From the NCBI GenBank assembly GCA_946555465.1, contig CAMNST010000006.1:62001-126000 (forward strand): a DNA stretch of 64,000 nucleotides, given 5' to 3'. The position numbers and the translations under genes are program-made. The stretch comes from an uncultured Clostridia bacterium (GTDB lineage: Bacteria > Bacillota > Clostridia > Oscillospirales > Acutalibacteraceae). The notes under the pieces were generated by a model that made no database searches, was not told the origin of the DNA, and was given only the letters and a program-made list of their open reading frames with translations. This document shows positions 1 to 9,194 of the stretch, piece by piece (position 1 is the first letter of the stretch; the number at the start of each line of letters is the position of its first letter).

Positions 1-2
1 AG

Positions 3-128
3 TATTTAAGTGAATTCAAACAGGGACGCAACAGCAACGGTGACGCCCGTGCAAAAAAAATTATGATCAAATCAAAAGATATTAACAACTTTTTAATTCA
101 CCAAAAAACTTTTAAAACAATTTATTGA
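3..128 (+). CDS. C-terminal fragment of an unidentified protein (cut by window start)
   Basis: A frame is open from the window edge to a TGA at 126-128 and encodes a lysine-rich tail ending in FLIHQKTFKTIY. It overlaps or directly abuts the start of the methyltransferase gene, so the two are probably one transcript with translational coupling. A gene placed immediately before a lone C5-methyltransferase is often its cognate restriction enzyme. The 41 visible residues are too few to recognise a nuclease family, so that role is inference only. Confidence 0.5.
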   Translation, partial: YLSEFKQGRNSNGDARAKKIMIKSKDINNFLIHQKTFKTIY

Positions 129-136
129 GGTACAAT

Positions 137-1297
137 TTGAAAAAATTTGAATTTATAGATTTATTTTCAGGAATCGGCGGATTTCATCAGGCAATGGTTC
201 AGTTGGGCGGCAAATGTGTATTTGCAAGCGAAATTGACAAATTTGCCATTGAAACATATTACAAAAATTACGGAATTGATTCCAGCATAGATATAAGAAA
301 TGCAGATGAAAAAAAAATACCGAAACACGATGTATTATGCGCAGGTTTCCCGTGCCAGTCATTCAGCAAGGCAGGTAAGCAGGCAGGAATGAGCGACACG
401 CGCGGAACTCTTTTCTTTGAAATTGAAAGAATTTTAAAATATCACAAAACCAAATATATTATTCTTGAAAATGTAAGAAATCTTGTTTCTCATGATAACG
501 GAAACACATGGAAAACAATACACAAGCATCTTAAGGAAATAGGATACCGCTTAACACCTGTTCCGATTATACTGAGTCCGCATCAGTTTGGTATTCCCCA
601 GTTAAGGGAAAGAGTTGTAATTCTGGGAATATATGATCCTCATAATATTGACAAAGATATAATGATTGATTTTGACAATTTAATACAAAAAGATGATAAT
701 TCAATTTATGATATTCTTGATCAGGGTAAAGTTGAAGAAAAATACTATATAACCGAAAAAGAAGACTATGTTTTAACAGCATGGAACGAATTTTATAACG
801 GAATAAAAGAAACTACGATAGGCTTTCCGATTTGGGCTGAATATTTCATCGATAAAGATGAAGAAACTGATTTTCCGAAATGGAAAAAAGACTTTGTAAG
901 AAAAAACAAGAATTTGTATGCTGATAACCGTGATTTTATTGATTCATGGTTAAAAAAATATAATAACCTTGAAGATTTTACTCCGACACAAAGAAAGATG
1001 GAATGGCAGGCAGGCAACAGCATAAGTTCCGTCTGGGATGCGGTTATTCAGTTCAGACCATCCGGTATACGAATAAAAAAGCCGACCTGCTTTCCTGCGT
1101 TGGTGGCCATTGTTCAGGTTCCTATTATCGGCAGGTATAAAAGGAAACTGACAGTAAGAGAAGCAGCAAGACTTCAGAGTTTTCCCGAAAACTTTATACC
1201 GAACGCAAACGACCATCAGGCATACAAACAGTTTGGAAACGCCGTAAATGTTGAAATCATAAAACAAGTAACACAAAAATTATTTGAAATAGAATAA
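137..1297 (+). CDS. DNA (cytosine-5)-methyltransferase
   Basis: Transfers a methyl group from S-adenosylmethionine to C5 of cytosine within a specific DNA sequence. The conserved motifs appear in order: DLFSGIGGF (motif I) near the N-terminus, GFPCQSFS with the catalytic Cys (IV), ENV (VI), QLRERV (VIII), then after a target-recognition region of about 150 residues REAARLQSFP (IX) and FGNAV (X). The 386-residue length fits a single-specificity restriction-modification enzyme. The track begins at TTG 125. I prefer TTG 137 because GAGG lies at the right distance before it. It overlaps or abuts the upstream partial gene. No endonuclease follows it, so any partner lies upstream. The recognition sequence cannot be read from motifs. 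Confidence 0.93.
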   Translation: MKKFEFIDLFSGIGGFHQAMVQLGGKCVFASEIDKFAIETYYKNYGIDSSIDIRNADEKKIPKHDVLCAGFPCQSFSKAGKQAGMSDTRGTLFFEIERILKYHKTKYIILENVRNLVSHDNGNTWKTIHKHLKEIGYRLTPVPIILSPHQFGIPQLRERVVILGIYDPHNIDKDIMIDFDNLIQKDDNSIYDILDQGKVEEKYYITEKEDYVLTAWNEFYNGIKETTIGFPIWAEYFIDKDEETDFPKWKKDFVRKNKNLYADNRDFIDSWLKKYNNLEDFTPTQRKMEWQAGNSISSVWDAVIQFRPSGIRIKKPTCFPALVAIVQVPIIGRYKRKLTVREAARLQSFPENFIPNANDHQAYKQFGNAVNVEIIKQVTQKLFEIE

Positions 1298-1298
1298 C

Positions 1299-1332
1299 AA
1301 AAAATCATAACCGATAACGGTTATGATTTTTT
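1299..1332. terminator. Bidirectional intrinsic terminator between methyltransferase and GH36
   Basis: A perfect 15-bp stem (AAAAAATCATAACCG and its complement) with an ATAA loop carries T-runs on both strands. It lies just after the methyltransferase stop and 42 nt beyond the stop of the convergent alpha-galactosidase, so it closes both transcripts. Confidence 0.85.
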
Positions 1333-1373
1333 GTTTTTTATTAAATTGTATAGAAAATTTCTGAAACAGTATG

Positions 1374-3461
1374 TCACACTTCTTCAATCAGGATGATTTC
1401 ATTATAATCAACACCGTGGATATGAAGCGGTATACCGACATTCATCAGATAAGCGCCGCTTTTTTCATAGGTATTATTTTTTATTGTAAGTTTATAGCGT
1501 TTATTTTCATCAAGACCGTCAAAGCAAACAGGAATTCTCTTTTTATAAAACCTTGTACCGTTTGCAAGCAGGAATGCAACACCCTTTGACTTATCAACAG
1601 TTACATACTGATTAAGCAGAACTTCGTCTTTTTCAATATCAAGTATTCTGTACAAATCACCAAACTGAACAACATCACGTATTTGTTTATAAAGCGCAAT
1701 ATTCTTTTTGCAGATTTCCAAATCACTGTCACTGTATTTTGTAAGATTACCACCCACACCAAGCGAGCCCTGCATTGCAACTGCAAAGCGGAAATCAAGT
1801 GAGCATGGCTTGTTGATACCCTCAATATCAGTTACCCATGCACGCATGGTTTTTGCAGGACGCAGGAGAGAATAACCTTTCTGAATGGTCATCCTGTCAA
1901 TACCGTCGGTATTATCACTGGTCCACGCCTGATCATAGTGGCTCAAAGCACCAAGGTCACATCTTCCTCCGCCCGAAGCACATGTTTCAATGGCAACTTC
2001 AGGATGTTTTTCTTTAAGTTTATCAACAATATTATAAACAGCCATTGTGTGAAGATAGGAATACATTTTTGGATTTTGCAGATTTTCTGCTCCTGTTTCC
2101 GAAAACGGTCTGTTCATATCCCACTTAATATATTTAATATTATGATTAGAGAGAAGTTCATCAAGCAAATTAAAAATATATTCCTGAACGTCTTTTCTTG
2201 TCATATTAAGAACAAGTTGATGACGCAGTGTGCATGCCTCACGGTTAGGATAATGATATGCCCAGTCGGGATGTTTTCTGAACAAATCGCTGTCAGGGTT
2301 AACCATCTCAGGTTCAACCCATATACCGAAATCCATACCGAGTTCGTTTACCCTTTCAATAAGTTCGTTAAGCCCGTTAGGAAACTTTTCATTATTAACA
2401 TACCAATCTCCCAGTCCGGCACGGTCATTTTTACGCTGGCCGAACCAACCGTCGTCCATAACAAAAAGTTCAACGCCCATTTCAGCAGCACGCTCGGCAA
2501 GAGCAGACTGATTATTTACGCTTACATCAAAACCTGTTGCCTCCCAAGAGTTATAAAGAACAGGAAGCGGTTTATCATTAAACTGTTTAGGCAGAATATG
2601 ATTTACGGCAAAACGATTCATCTGTCTTGTCATTTCACCGAATCCCTGAACGTATCCACAGTAAACGGGAGGGGTATCAAAAATTTCTCCGCCGTTAACG
2701 GTATGAGAAAAATCGAAATCGTTCATTCCCATAACAACTCTTGTAATGCCGTAAAGGTCTCTTGAACAACTTACTTTGAAATTTCCGCTGTATGCAAGAG
2801 AGGCAAAATAAACATCGCCCGTTTTTTCATCGGCATTCTGATATGCAATAAAATATGGAGAATTGTTATGATTTGACGAACCTTTGCGGCTTTCAAAAAC
2901 AGTGTAACCGCCCTCAAGAACATTGTTTGTTTCTATAAATTCTCCGCCCCATGCACCGTTTGTGTTTTTAAAAGTATACGCATTAACAGACGGCAGACTG
3001 AACTGGGCAGATGAAATTTTTTCAAAATCTATTCTGCCTGTTCCTGTATTTTTTATTGTTGTCCATCGTTTTATAATATCACTGTTCTCAAAAATCTGAT
3101 AGTTAAGGGTTATTTCAAGAGGATAAAATTTGTCTGAAAAAACCAGTGAAAGCATATCATCACTTTTTTTATATCCATCATATTTTAAATTGATTTCACG
3201 GCACTTATCCTCAAACTCGGCCTTTATGTCACATTCGCGGTACATTGTCTGACCGAAAGGCGTCAGTTCCTGTTTATACTCATCAAGTCTTGTGTGATTT
3301 GAATTTTCGTCACCTGTATTATCCGCACAGTAATCTGACACATCACACTTTTGACCCCAGTGAATATGATGGTTATATCCTGCCTCATCTATTCCCATAA
3401 CATAATGGGTATTTTTTGTTTCAAGAACAAAAATATTATTCTTACATATAATTTTACTCAT
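1374..3461 (-). CDS. Alpha-galactosidase, GH36
   Basis: Hydrolyses terminal alpha-1,6-galactose from raffinose-family sugars, galactomannans or host glycans. The GH36 catalytic barrel is clear: DDGWFGQR with GLGDW, the nucleophile Asp in KWDMNR, and the acid/base Asp in SDNTDG following CASGGGRCD. The N-terminal third is the beta-sandwich domain of the family. The track start adds 23 codons. ATG 3461 has GGAG 5 nt upstream and gives 695 residues, normal for the family. There is no signal peptide, so it acts in the cytoplasm on imported oligosaccharide. It is the last gene of the GH38-GPH-MBL-phosphoesterase-GH2-GH36 operon, 86 nt after the GH2 gene. The stop is TGA. Confidence 0.95.
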   Translation of the reverse strand: MSKIICKNNIFVLETKNTHYVMGIDEAGYNHHIHWGQKCDVSDYCADNTGDENSNHTRLDEYKQELTPFGQTMYRECDIKAEFEDKCREINLKYDGYKKSDDMLSLVFSDKFYPLEITLNYQIFENSDIIKRWTTIKNTGTGRIDFEKISSAQFSLPSVNAYTFKNTNGAWGGEFIETNNVLEGGYTVFESRKGSSNHNNSPYFIAYQNADEKTGDVYFASLAYSGNFKVSCSRDLYGITRVVMGMNDFDFSHTVNGGEIFDTPPVYCGYVQGFGEMTRQMNRFAVNHILPKQFNDKPLPVLYNSWEATGFDVSVNNQSALAERAAEMGVELFVMDDGWFGQRKNDRAGLGDWYVNNEKFPNGLNELIERVNELGMDFGIWVEPEMVNPDSDLFRKHPDWAYHYPNREACTLRHQLVLNMTRKDVQEYIFNLLDELLSNHNIKYIKWDMNRPFSETGAENLQNPKMYSYLHTMAVYNIVDKLKEKHPEVAIETCASGGGRCDLGALSHYDQAWTSDNTDGIDRMTIQKGYSLLRPAKTMRAWVTDIEGINKPCSLDFRFAVAMQGSLGVGGNLTKYSDSDLEICKKNIALYKQIRDVVQFGDLYRILDIEKDEVLLNQYVTVDKSKGVAFLLANGTRFYKKRIPVCFDGLDENKRYKLTIKNNTYEKSGAYLMNVGIPLHIHGVDYNEIILIEEV

Positions 3462-3547
3462 AAATTCTCCTATAAATACCTCTAAGAAATGATTGCACGC
3501 AAATGTATAAACGCCTATGCTTCCATACAATAAAATTCATATTGCAT

Positions 3548-5302
3548 TTAGTCCGGACTTTTTTCTATTACAGCAATTTTTGAATTTGTTTTTCTGATTT
3601 CGTCATATACACGATCTGAAAATTTCTTTTCTCTTTTATAATTAAATAAACCGTTTTGCTCCTGCTCAATATCATATAATTGTGTGTAGCAAAAGCCGAA
3701 CATCTTTTCATTTTGCATAAGTGCATCAGTCAAACCACAGTAACGTCTTATAAATTCCTCTTCCGTTCTTACATCAACACCATAGCCCCAAGCCTTATGC
3801 TCTTTATCAGTTTCCCATTTTATACCGCCATATTCGCTTACAAACACCGGCTGACCGCTATATTTCTGCCTGCCCGGATTATCTTTCAGCACATGCTCAT
3901 ATAAAACGTTTTCTGTTACAAGCCTGTCAAAATTGCGTTTAAAGAAATTTACATCATAGTTATAATCATGAACATCGTATATATCGGTTTTAACATGGAA
4001 ATTTCCGCTTGTGTCAATGCAGGGGCGTGTAGGATCAAGTGCTTTCGTATAATCATAAACAGAAGAGAGCAAAGCGTCATACTGCTTTCTTCCGCGATAG
4101 TTCCAGGTTTCATTAAGCGGACACCAACCGATAATGGAAGGGTGGTTAAAGTCACGTTCAACTGCCTCTCCCCATTCGGAAAGAAAAATATCAACTGACT
4201 TTGGATTTGAATGATCAAACCCCCAACTTGCATATTCACCCCATACAATATAGCCGAGTTTATCGCACCAATACAGAAAACGGGGTTCAAATACTTTTTG
4301 GTGAAGCCTTGCTCCGTTAAAACCAAGACTCATAGAAAGTTCAATATCTCTGCGTAATTCTTCATCGTCTTTTGCGGTATAAATACCATCCTTATAAAAG
4401 CCCTGATCAAGAACAAGTCTTTGAAAAACACTTTTACCGTTAATCAAAAATTTATATCCGTCAAGCGCAACATTGCGCAGACCGAAATAAGAGAAAACCT
4501 CATCCTTGCCAAACTTTATTTTCAACTCATAAAGTCTGCCGTTTCCAACTTTCCAAAAGTGGGTTTCGGCAAGAGATATTTCGGCAAAAACATTAGAAAT
4601 ACAGTTTTTCTTTTCTGCGCTGCCGACCAATCTTCCGTCATAGAACACCTCACAGGAAAAATCATCCCTGCCTTTAAGAACAGCACTTATTGCAACACAG
4701 GCATTTTCACTGTCCGGATAAATTTTAAAATTTTCAACATAATTCTGAGGCGTATATTCAATCCAAACACTCTGCCATATTCCGGTTGTTCTTGTGTAAT
4801 CACAGTCGTGGCTTTCTCTTCTTTCACTCTGCTTGCCTCTCATAACAAAGGGAGATTTAACATTATCCTCACAAAGAATAAAAATTTCATTTTCTCCGTC
4901 AACAGCATAGTCTGTTATGTCAAATGAAAACGAGGTATAACCACCCTTATGCCTTCCTGCCGGCTTTGAATTAACAAGAACCGTTGTGAGATAATCCGCT
5001 GCACCTATATGAAGAAAAACTCTGCAGTCGTTTTTATGAATCACAACCTTTTTTCTGTACCAAACAAGATTAACGAAATCCGTGCATCCAATGGCAGAGA
5101 GAATACTTTCAATACAAAACGGAACATTAATTTTATACGCATAATTGTTCTCAGCATAAATCTTCAATGCTCTGCTTTCATTTTCAGAAAACTTAAATCC
5201 GATATTTGCTTTTTTATATCCAAAGTCCCATTCACCGTTGAGATTCACCCAGTTTTTTCGTTCAAACTGCGGATTATGATGCTCTTTATTATACATATTC
5301 AT
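3548..5302 (-). CDS. Glycoside hydrolase family 2 (beta-galactosidase/glucuronidase type)
   Basis: A retaining exo-beta-glycosidase of 584 residues with the three core GH2 domains: N-terminal jelly-roll sugar-binding domain (starting near NLNGEWDFGY), Ig-like domain and TIM barrel. The acid/base Glu is in GWCPLNETWN and the nucleophile Glu in VSEYGG. Later accessory domains are absent, which suits a cytoplasmic enzyme acting on short oligosaccharides; no signal peptide is seen. The start is supported by AAGG at good spacing. It follows the metallophosphoesterase gene by 24 nt in the operon. Substrate (galactose, glucuronate or mannose) cannot be decided by eye; the neighbouring mannosidase and alpha-galactosidase suggest sequential trimming of one branched glycan. 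Confidence 0.9.
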   Translation of the reverse strand: MNMYNKEHHNPQFERKNWVNLNGEWDFGYKKANIGFKFSENESRALKIYAENNYAYKINVPFCIESILSAIGCTDFVNLVWYRKKVVIHKNDCRVFLHIGAADYLTTVLVNSKPAGRHKGGYTSFSFDITDYAVDGENEIFILCEDNVKSPFVMRGKQSERRESHDCDYTRTTGIWQSVWIEYTPQNYVENFKIYPDSENACVAISAVLKGRDDFSCEVFYDGRLVGSAEKKNCISNVFAEISLAETHFWKVGNGRLYELKIKFGKDEVFSYFGLRNVALDGYKFLINGKSVFQRLVLDQGFYKDGIYTAKDDEELRRDIELSMSLGFNGARLHQKVFEPRFLYWCDKLGYIVWGEYASWGFDHSNPKSVDIFLSEWGEAVERDFNHPSIIGWCPLNETWNYRGRKQYDALLSSVYDYTKALDPTRPCIDTSGNFHVKTDIYDVHDYNYDVNFFKRNFDRLVTENVLYEHVLKDNPGRQKYSGQPVFVSEYGGIKWETDKEHKAWGYGVDVRTEEEFIRRYCGLTDALMQNEKMFGFCYTQLYDIEQEQNGLFNYKREKKFSDRVYDEIRKTNSKIAVIEKSPD

Positions 5303-5326
5303 ATAAACTACCTTGTCAAATAAAAT

Positions 5327-6694
5327 TTATTTTTCCAATTCAAGCACGGTATTATAGTCATCTATATCATAATTTCCTGCAGAATTTTTGAGAATATCAA
5401 ACAAATCTGCTTTTCTGCCGTCAACCGTTTTCAGATTTATTTTTTTGAATACAGGATTCAAACGTTTTATAAATTTCAGGAAGATATCACCTTTCGGCGT
5501 CCCTTCTCTGAAGGTTTGATTGCCTTCAAATACACCTCGCACCAGTTCAGCGGCATAATTCTTTAAAAGCATATTTTTTATTGATTTATCACATTTTATC
5601 CACAGCAGACGACAAAGTCCGCCGAGAGTTATATTGTTGATTATTTTACCGGCAAATTTAAATGCCGAACAAATAACCTTATTATCTCCTATACCGAATT
5701 TCTGCATCATTCTTTCGGGATTATACTGCATATCATCAAGCATATTAAGGATCATTGAATCAAACAAATCCGATAAATACTTTTTACAACTCCTGCCGTT
5801 TGTATCCCATTCAAAATCGGGCGTTTCAATGCTCTTTATTATTGCCTTGTTATCGGCAGTAATTGTAACATGACGGATAACTGCAGGGGCTGCAATAATC
5901 GACCCTGTGCAGACATCATAAAATTTATTGCCGCTTTCGGTTATCTTTTCATTGATGCTCTGATTATGCATATGACCTGTAAAAACAAGATGAACACCTT
6001 CATCGGCAAGCATTGTTGTAACAGCATCACTTTCACGCTGAACTGCCGACGCAATCAATGAAAAAATCGGCTGACCGGGCAGTAAAGGATAATGATTCAT
6101 GGCAAACATAATCTGATTATCGTCACGTGCCTTTTTCGTCTGCTCTTTTATCCAGTTGATATGTGCCTCATCAAATCTTCTTCCGCCGTCATCTGCACCG
6201 TCGTTATTGAGTGCAAGCAGTCTTACGCCGTCACACAGTTGAACTACATATGATAAATGCTGCCTGTCAACAGCAATGGCATCACTGAATCCAAAATCAT
6301 AGTACAAATCATACAGTTCTTCACGTTTTGTACTTTCAGGTGAAAGCCGACCGCTTTCATCAAAAGCAAAGCAACTGTCATCTTGATTTTTAAAATCATG
6401 GTCGGCAGTTATAACATAAACCTTTTTTCCTGCCGCTTTAAGTTCACCCAGCAGTTTGATAAATTCAAGGTGACTTTCCTTTTCTCCGTTAAAAGACAAA
6501 TCACCTGCAATAAGAACAATATCAGCCTCGTCTGCTTTTTTCAGCCAGTCAAAAACAGAGCGGTTTATTGCCTCGGTTTCAGCAAAGCATTTTTGCTCAA
6601 AACGCATAAATGCATCATATTCTTTGCCTCTTGCCCCAAGAGAATTTTTAAAATAATGGGTATCTGTAATAAGATAGAAATTCAAATTTTCCAT
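5327..6694 (-). CDS. Calcineurin-like metallophosphoesterase
   Basis: A two-metal phosphoesterase of 455 residues. Visible metal-binding blocks are DTHY near the N-terminus, GDLSFNG, NHYP and GHMHN. The metal-binding His after the usual GNH(D/E) block is here in TADHDF, as in distant exonuclease/phosphodiesterase-like members. About 150 C-terminal residues form an extra helical domain unlike typical small phosphodiesterases. No signal peptide or membrane helix is evident. It lies 12 nt after the MBL-hydrolase gene and 24 nt before GH2, inside the glycan operon. Its substrate is unknown: it could remove phosphate from phosphorylated sugars or cleave a phosphodiester-linked glycan, both inference from context. 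Confidence 0.8.
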   Translation of the reverse strand: MENLNFYLITDTHYFKNSLGARGKEYDAFMRFEQKCFAETEAINRSVFDWLKKADEADIVLIAGDLSFNGEKESHLEFIKLLGELKAAGKKVYVITADHDFKNQDDSCFAFDESGRLSPESTKREELYDLYYDFGFSDAIAVDRQHLSYVVQLCDGVRLLALNNDGADDGGRRFDEAHINWIKEQTKKARDDNQIMFAMNHYPLLPGQPIFSLIASAVQRESDAVTTMLADEGVHLVFTGHMHNQSINEKITESGNKFYDVCTGSIIAAPAVIRHVTITADNKAIIKSIETPDFEWDTNGRSCKKYLSDLFDSMILNMLDDMQYNPERMMQKFGIGDNKVICSAFKFAGKIINNITLGGLCRLLWIKCDKSIKNMLLKNYAAELVRGVFEGNQTFREGTPKGDIFLKFIKRLNPVFKKINLKTVDGRKADLFDILKNSAGNYDIDDYNTVLELEK

Positions 6695-6706
6695 AAGTAT
6701 TGCCTT

Positions 6707-7714
6707 TTAATGAATATTGTTATAGTAACTGATTTTTCCGCTGTCGTCAATCACGGCAGCAACACCGTTTTCGCTGCCGGTTATAAGTATTGCAGAGTTA
6801 GAAATGCGTGTTATTCTTCTGAGTGTTCTTTTATCGGTTGATTCATAATTATTTGTAATAACACACACATCCGGTGAAAGCGTTTTAAGCCATTTTGATG
6901 TGGTTGAACCGCTGTAACTGTGATGGCCCACTTTTAACAAATCAACTTTTCCGATAAGAGGAGCAAGATGTTCTTCATCACCGTTAAGATTATTTATATC
7001 GCCTGCAAGAAATATTCTTGCACCGTTTTTTTCAATTAAAACACCTAATGAATTATCGTTTTCGCCAACTTTTTTACAGTTATTATCTTTGGTATTAAAA
7101 ATGGTAACCGTAAAATTTCCCAATGAAAAAGGTTTTTCACTAATATCTGATATAATGGGAATATTCTTGTCTTCAAGAGCGTTTATCATCTGTTCATAAA
7201 CCTCTTTATTATCCCATTTTTCAACCTCATAATCATTAATCTGCGATTCATCATATTTTTTCAGGTACGCTCTGCCGATTTTAACCGACGGATCGGATAT
7301 CACAGTATCAAATCCGCCGATATGATCTGAATGGCTGTGCGTTCCCAAAATAAAATCAAGATTAACAACTCCGTTTTCATCTGCCGCATTTTCTTTAAGA
7401 TAATCAAGAACTTTATCTTCATATCCTTCATAAGCAAGTTCGGCAAATCCTCTTGGATTGTCGCTGTCTTCTGCGCAGTCAATCAAAGCAAACATACCTT
7501 CACTTTCAATCAGAATTGCATCTGAACTTCCTGTACTCAAAAAGTGAACTGCGTCCCTGCCTTTATTATAATCAGCAAATGAAGAAATCTCAAGTTTTTC
7601 TCTGTTATCTTTCATATTGCAGTGACTTTTTATAACAGCAGAAACTGCACCTGCACCTCCTGCAATTACAGCAATACAAACGGCTCCTATTACTGTCTTT
7701 AATTTAAAATTCAT
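6707..7714 (-). CDS. Membrane-anchored metallo-beta-lactamase-fold hydrolase (ComEC C-domain type)
   Basis: One N-terminal hydrophobic segment (TVIGAVCIAVIAGGAGAVSAV, about residues 6-26) acts as signal or anchor, placing the enzyme outside the membrane. The metal site THSHSDHIGG is intact, followed by FLAGD and KVGHHSYSGS, the pattern of stand-alone ComEC/Rec2-like hydrolases. Relatives cut phosphodiester or other esters, but the substrate here is not known. The track start adds 31 codons; ATG 7714 has GGAG 5 nt upstream and is preferred, giving 335 residues. The gene sits 25 nt after the transporter gene and 12 nt before the phosphoesterase. An extracytoplasmic hydrolase inside a glycan operon is unusual. 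Confidence 0.85.
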   Translation of the reverse strand: MNFKLKTVIGAVCIAVIAGGAGAVSAVIKSHCNMKDNREKLEISSFADYNKGRDAVHFLSTGSSDAILIESEGMFALIDCAEDSDNPRGFAELAYEGYEDKVLDYLKENAADENGVVNLDFILGTHSHSDHIGGFDTVISDPSVKIGRAYLKKYDESQINDYEVEKWDNKEVYEQMINALEDKNIPIISDISEKPFSLGNFTVTIFNTKDNNCKKVGENDNSLGVLIEKNGARIFLAGDINNLNGDEEHLAPLIGKVDLLKVGHHSYSGSTTSKWLKTLSPDVCVITNNYESTDKRTLRRITRISNSAILITGSENGVAAVIDDSGKISYYNNIH

Positions 7715-7739
7715 AACTACTCCGTTATAAAATATCTTC

Positions 7740-9188
7740 CTATTCTGTACCTTTCGCTTCACTGTCATCATTTGAAGCAAGTTTTTCACGCTGAGCAAGA
7801 ACCGCATTATGAATATCTTCCTTAGTCTTGCCTGTCAGTTTATAGAAGAAGAACGGAACACCTGCAAGGAACATCATAAGACCATGAACGATTGTATAGA
7901 AGAACAACAGCATAACCTTTGTATGCAGGCTCTGTTCCTGTGCAACACCGTCAACTGCCTGAATGTATTCAATAATCGGAACCTTTGTGCCGTAAAGAAT
8001 TGTAGGTGCAAGTGCAGATGCAATCGTACCTGAAATCATTGTGCCGATACCGATAACAAACGGCAGCGATGCATCAAGGCGCTTGCCTGTCTTAAGTTCA
8101 ATCGTTTCAAGCACATCTGCCTGAAACATAGTCGGCAGAAGATTTGATGCACCGAACTGCAAACCGATAAGAAACAGAAATACAACAAATATAATTTGCA
8201 AAGCAGAACTCGGATTTTTGAAATATGTGTAGCCGACTGCAAATGCTGCCGTGTTGGCAATTACAGAATAAATACCGCTTGCAATATACAGTTGTTTTGA
8301 GTTGAATTTTTTCAGCAAAAAGTTGATAGCAAGCATACCGACTGCCGTGCCGATACCTGTCGGTAAACCAAAAAGGAGGAATTTGCCGGGACCGAGAAGT
8401 GCTTCTGCAAGGAAAATTCCCATGTATGTTGAAACACCTCTGAAACTTTTAAGAAATTCCGATATAATAATTGTCCACGCATATTTATTCTTCAGGACAT
8501 CACCAAAACCTTCAATCGGATTCTTCTTTTCATTATTATATGTAATTCTTTCACGAACAGTTTTCATACCGAGAAGCATTGTGATGATACCGAAAACACT
8601 GCACAGTGATGCAACAGCAATATAACGCAGTGCCTTATCTTTAACCATAAAGGCAATAACAAGTTCAACAACAAGCGGTGCAGAGTTACCAACGGCCGAA
8701 ACAATACCCCTGAAAGATATAACCGTGTCACGCTCTTTCATATTCGGGGTCATTACAATGGCAACCTTGTTTACGCAGTCACCGAAGTTGGTGCACACAG
8801 CCCATGCAACTGCAACCGTAACAAGATATATCATAAGTGTTGAGCCGGTGATTCCTTTTGGTGCCCAGAACGAAAGAATCAAAAATATTCCTGCCGGAAT
8901 TGCCACAAGCAGTGCAAGCGGTCTGAATTTTCCGCCCTTGCCTGTCTTTCTTCCGTCAATATACATTGCTATAAAAAAATTCAGTATGAATGGTATTACT
9001 GATGTTAATGTATTAAACAAACTTACACTGCTGTCGGGCAGAGTAAGAACATTAACCAAATAATCGTTTCTGTATGAACCTACCGTACCTGTCATCATTG
9101 TATAAAAGAATACGGCTATAAGATACAGAACAAATTCTTTACCTTTAATATATTTCTGCTCTTTCTGCACCAAAACTGACTCTGACAT
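7740..9188 (-). CDS. GPH-family sugar:cation symporter
   Basis: An integral membrane transporter of 482 residues with about 12 predicted helices, of the glycoside-pentoside-hexuronide (MelB-like) branch of the major facilitator superfamily. It would import the oligosaccharide handled by the operon, driven by Na+ or H+. The central loop PNMKERDTVISFRG matches the family loop after helix 4. It follows the alpha-mannosidase by only 6 nt and precedes the MBL hydrolase by 25 nt, so the enzymes and importer are made together. It is one of four GPH proteins in the window. The substrate is inferred from neighbours. Confidence 0.88.
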   Translation of the reverse strand: MSESVLVQKEQKYIKGKEFVLYLIAVFFYTMMTGTVGSYRNDYLVNVLTLPDSSVSLFNTLTSVIPFILNFFIAMYIDGRKTGKGGKFRPLALLVAIPAGIFLILSFWAPKGITGSTLMIYLVTVAVAWAVCTNFGDCVNKVAIVMTPNMKERDTVISFRGIVSAVGNSAPLVVELVIAFMVKDKALRYIAVASLCSVFGIITMLLGMKTVRERITYNNEKKNPIEGFGDVLKNKYAWTIIISEFLKSFRGVSTYMGIFLAEALLGPGKFLLFGLPTGIGTAVGMLAINFLLKKFNSKQLYIASGIYSVIANTAAFAVGYTYFKNPSSALQIIFVVFLFLIGLQFGASNLLPTMFQADVLETIELKTGKRLDASLPFVIGIGTMISGTIASALAPTILYGTKVPIIEYIQAVDGVAQEQSLHTKVMLLFFYTIVHGLMMFLAGVPFFFYKLTGKTKEDIHNAVLAQREKLASNDDSEAKGTE

Positions 9189-9194
9189 GATTTT

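Noticed and set aside
1938-2765. 275-residue plus-strand ORF
   Set aside because: Fully antisense to the GH36 gene, which has catalytic motifs; composition is low-complexity and there is no ribosome binding site.
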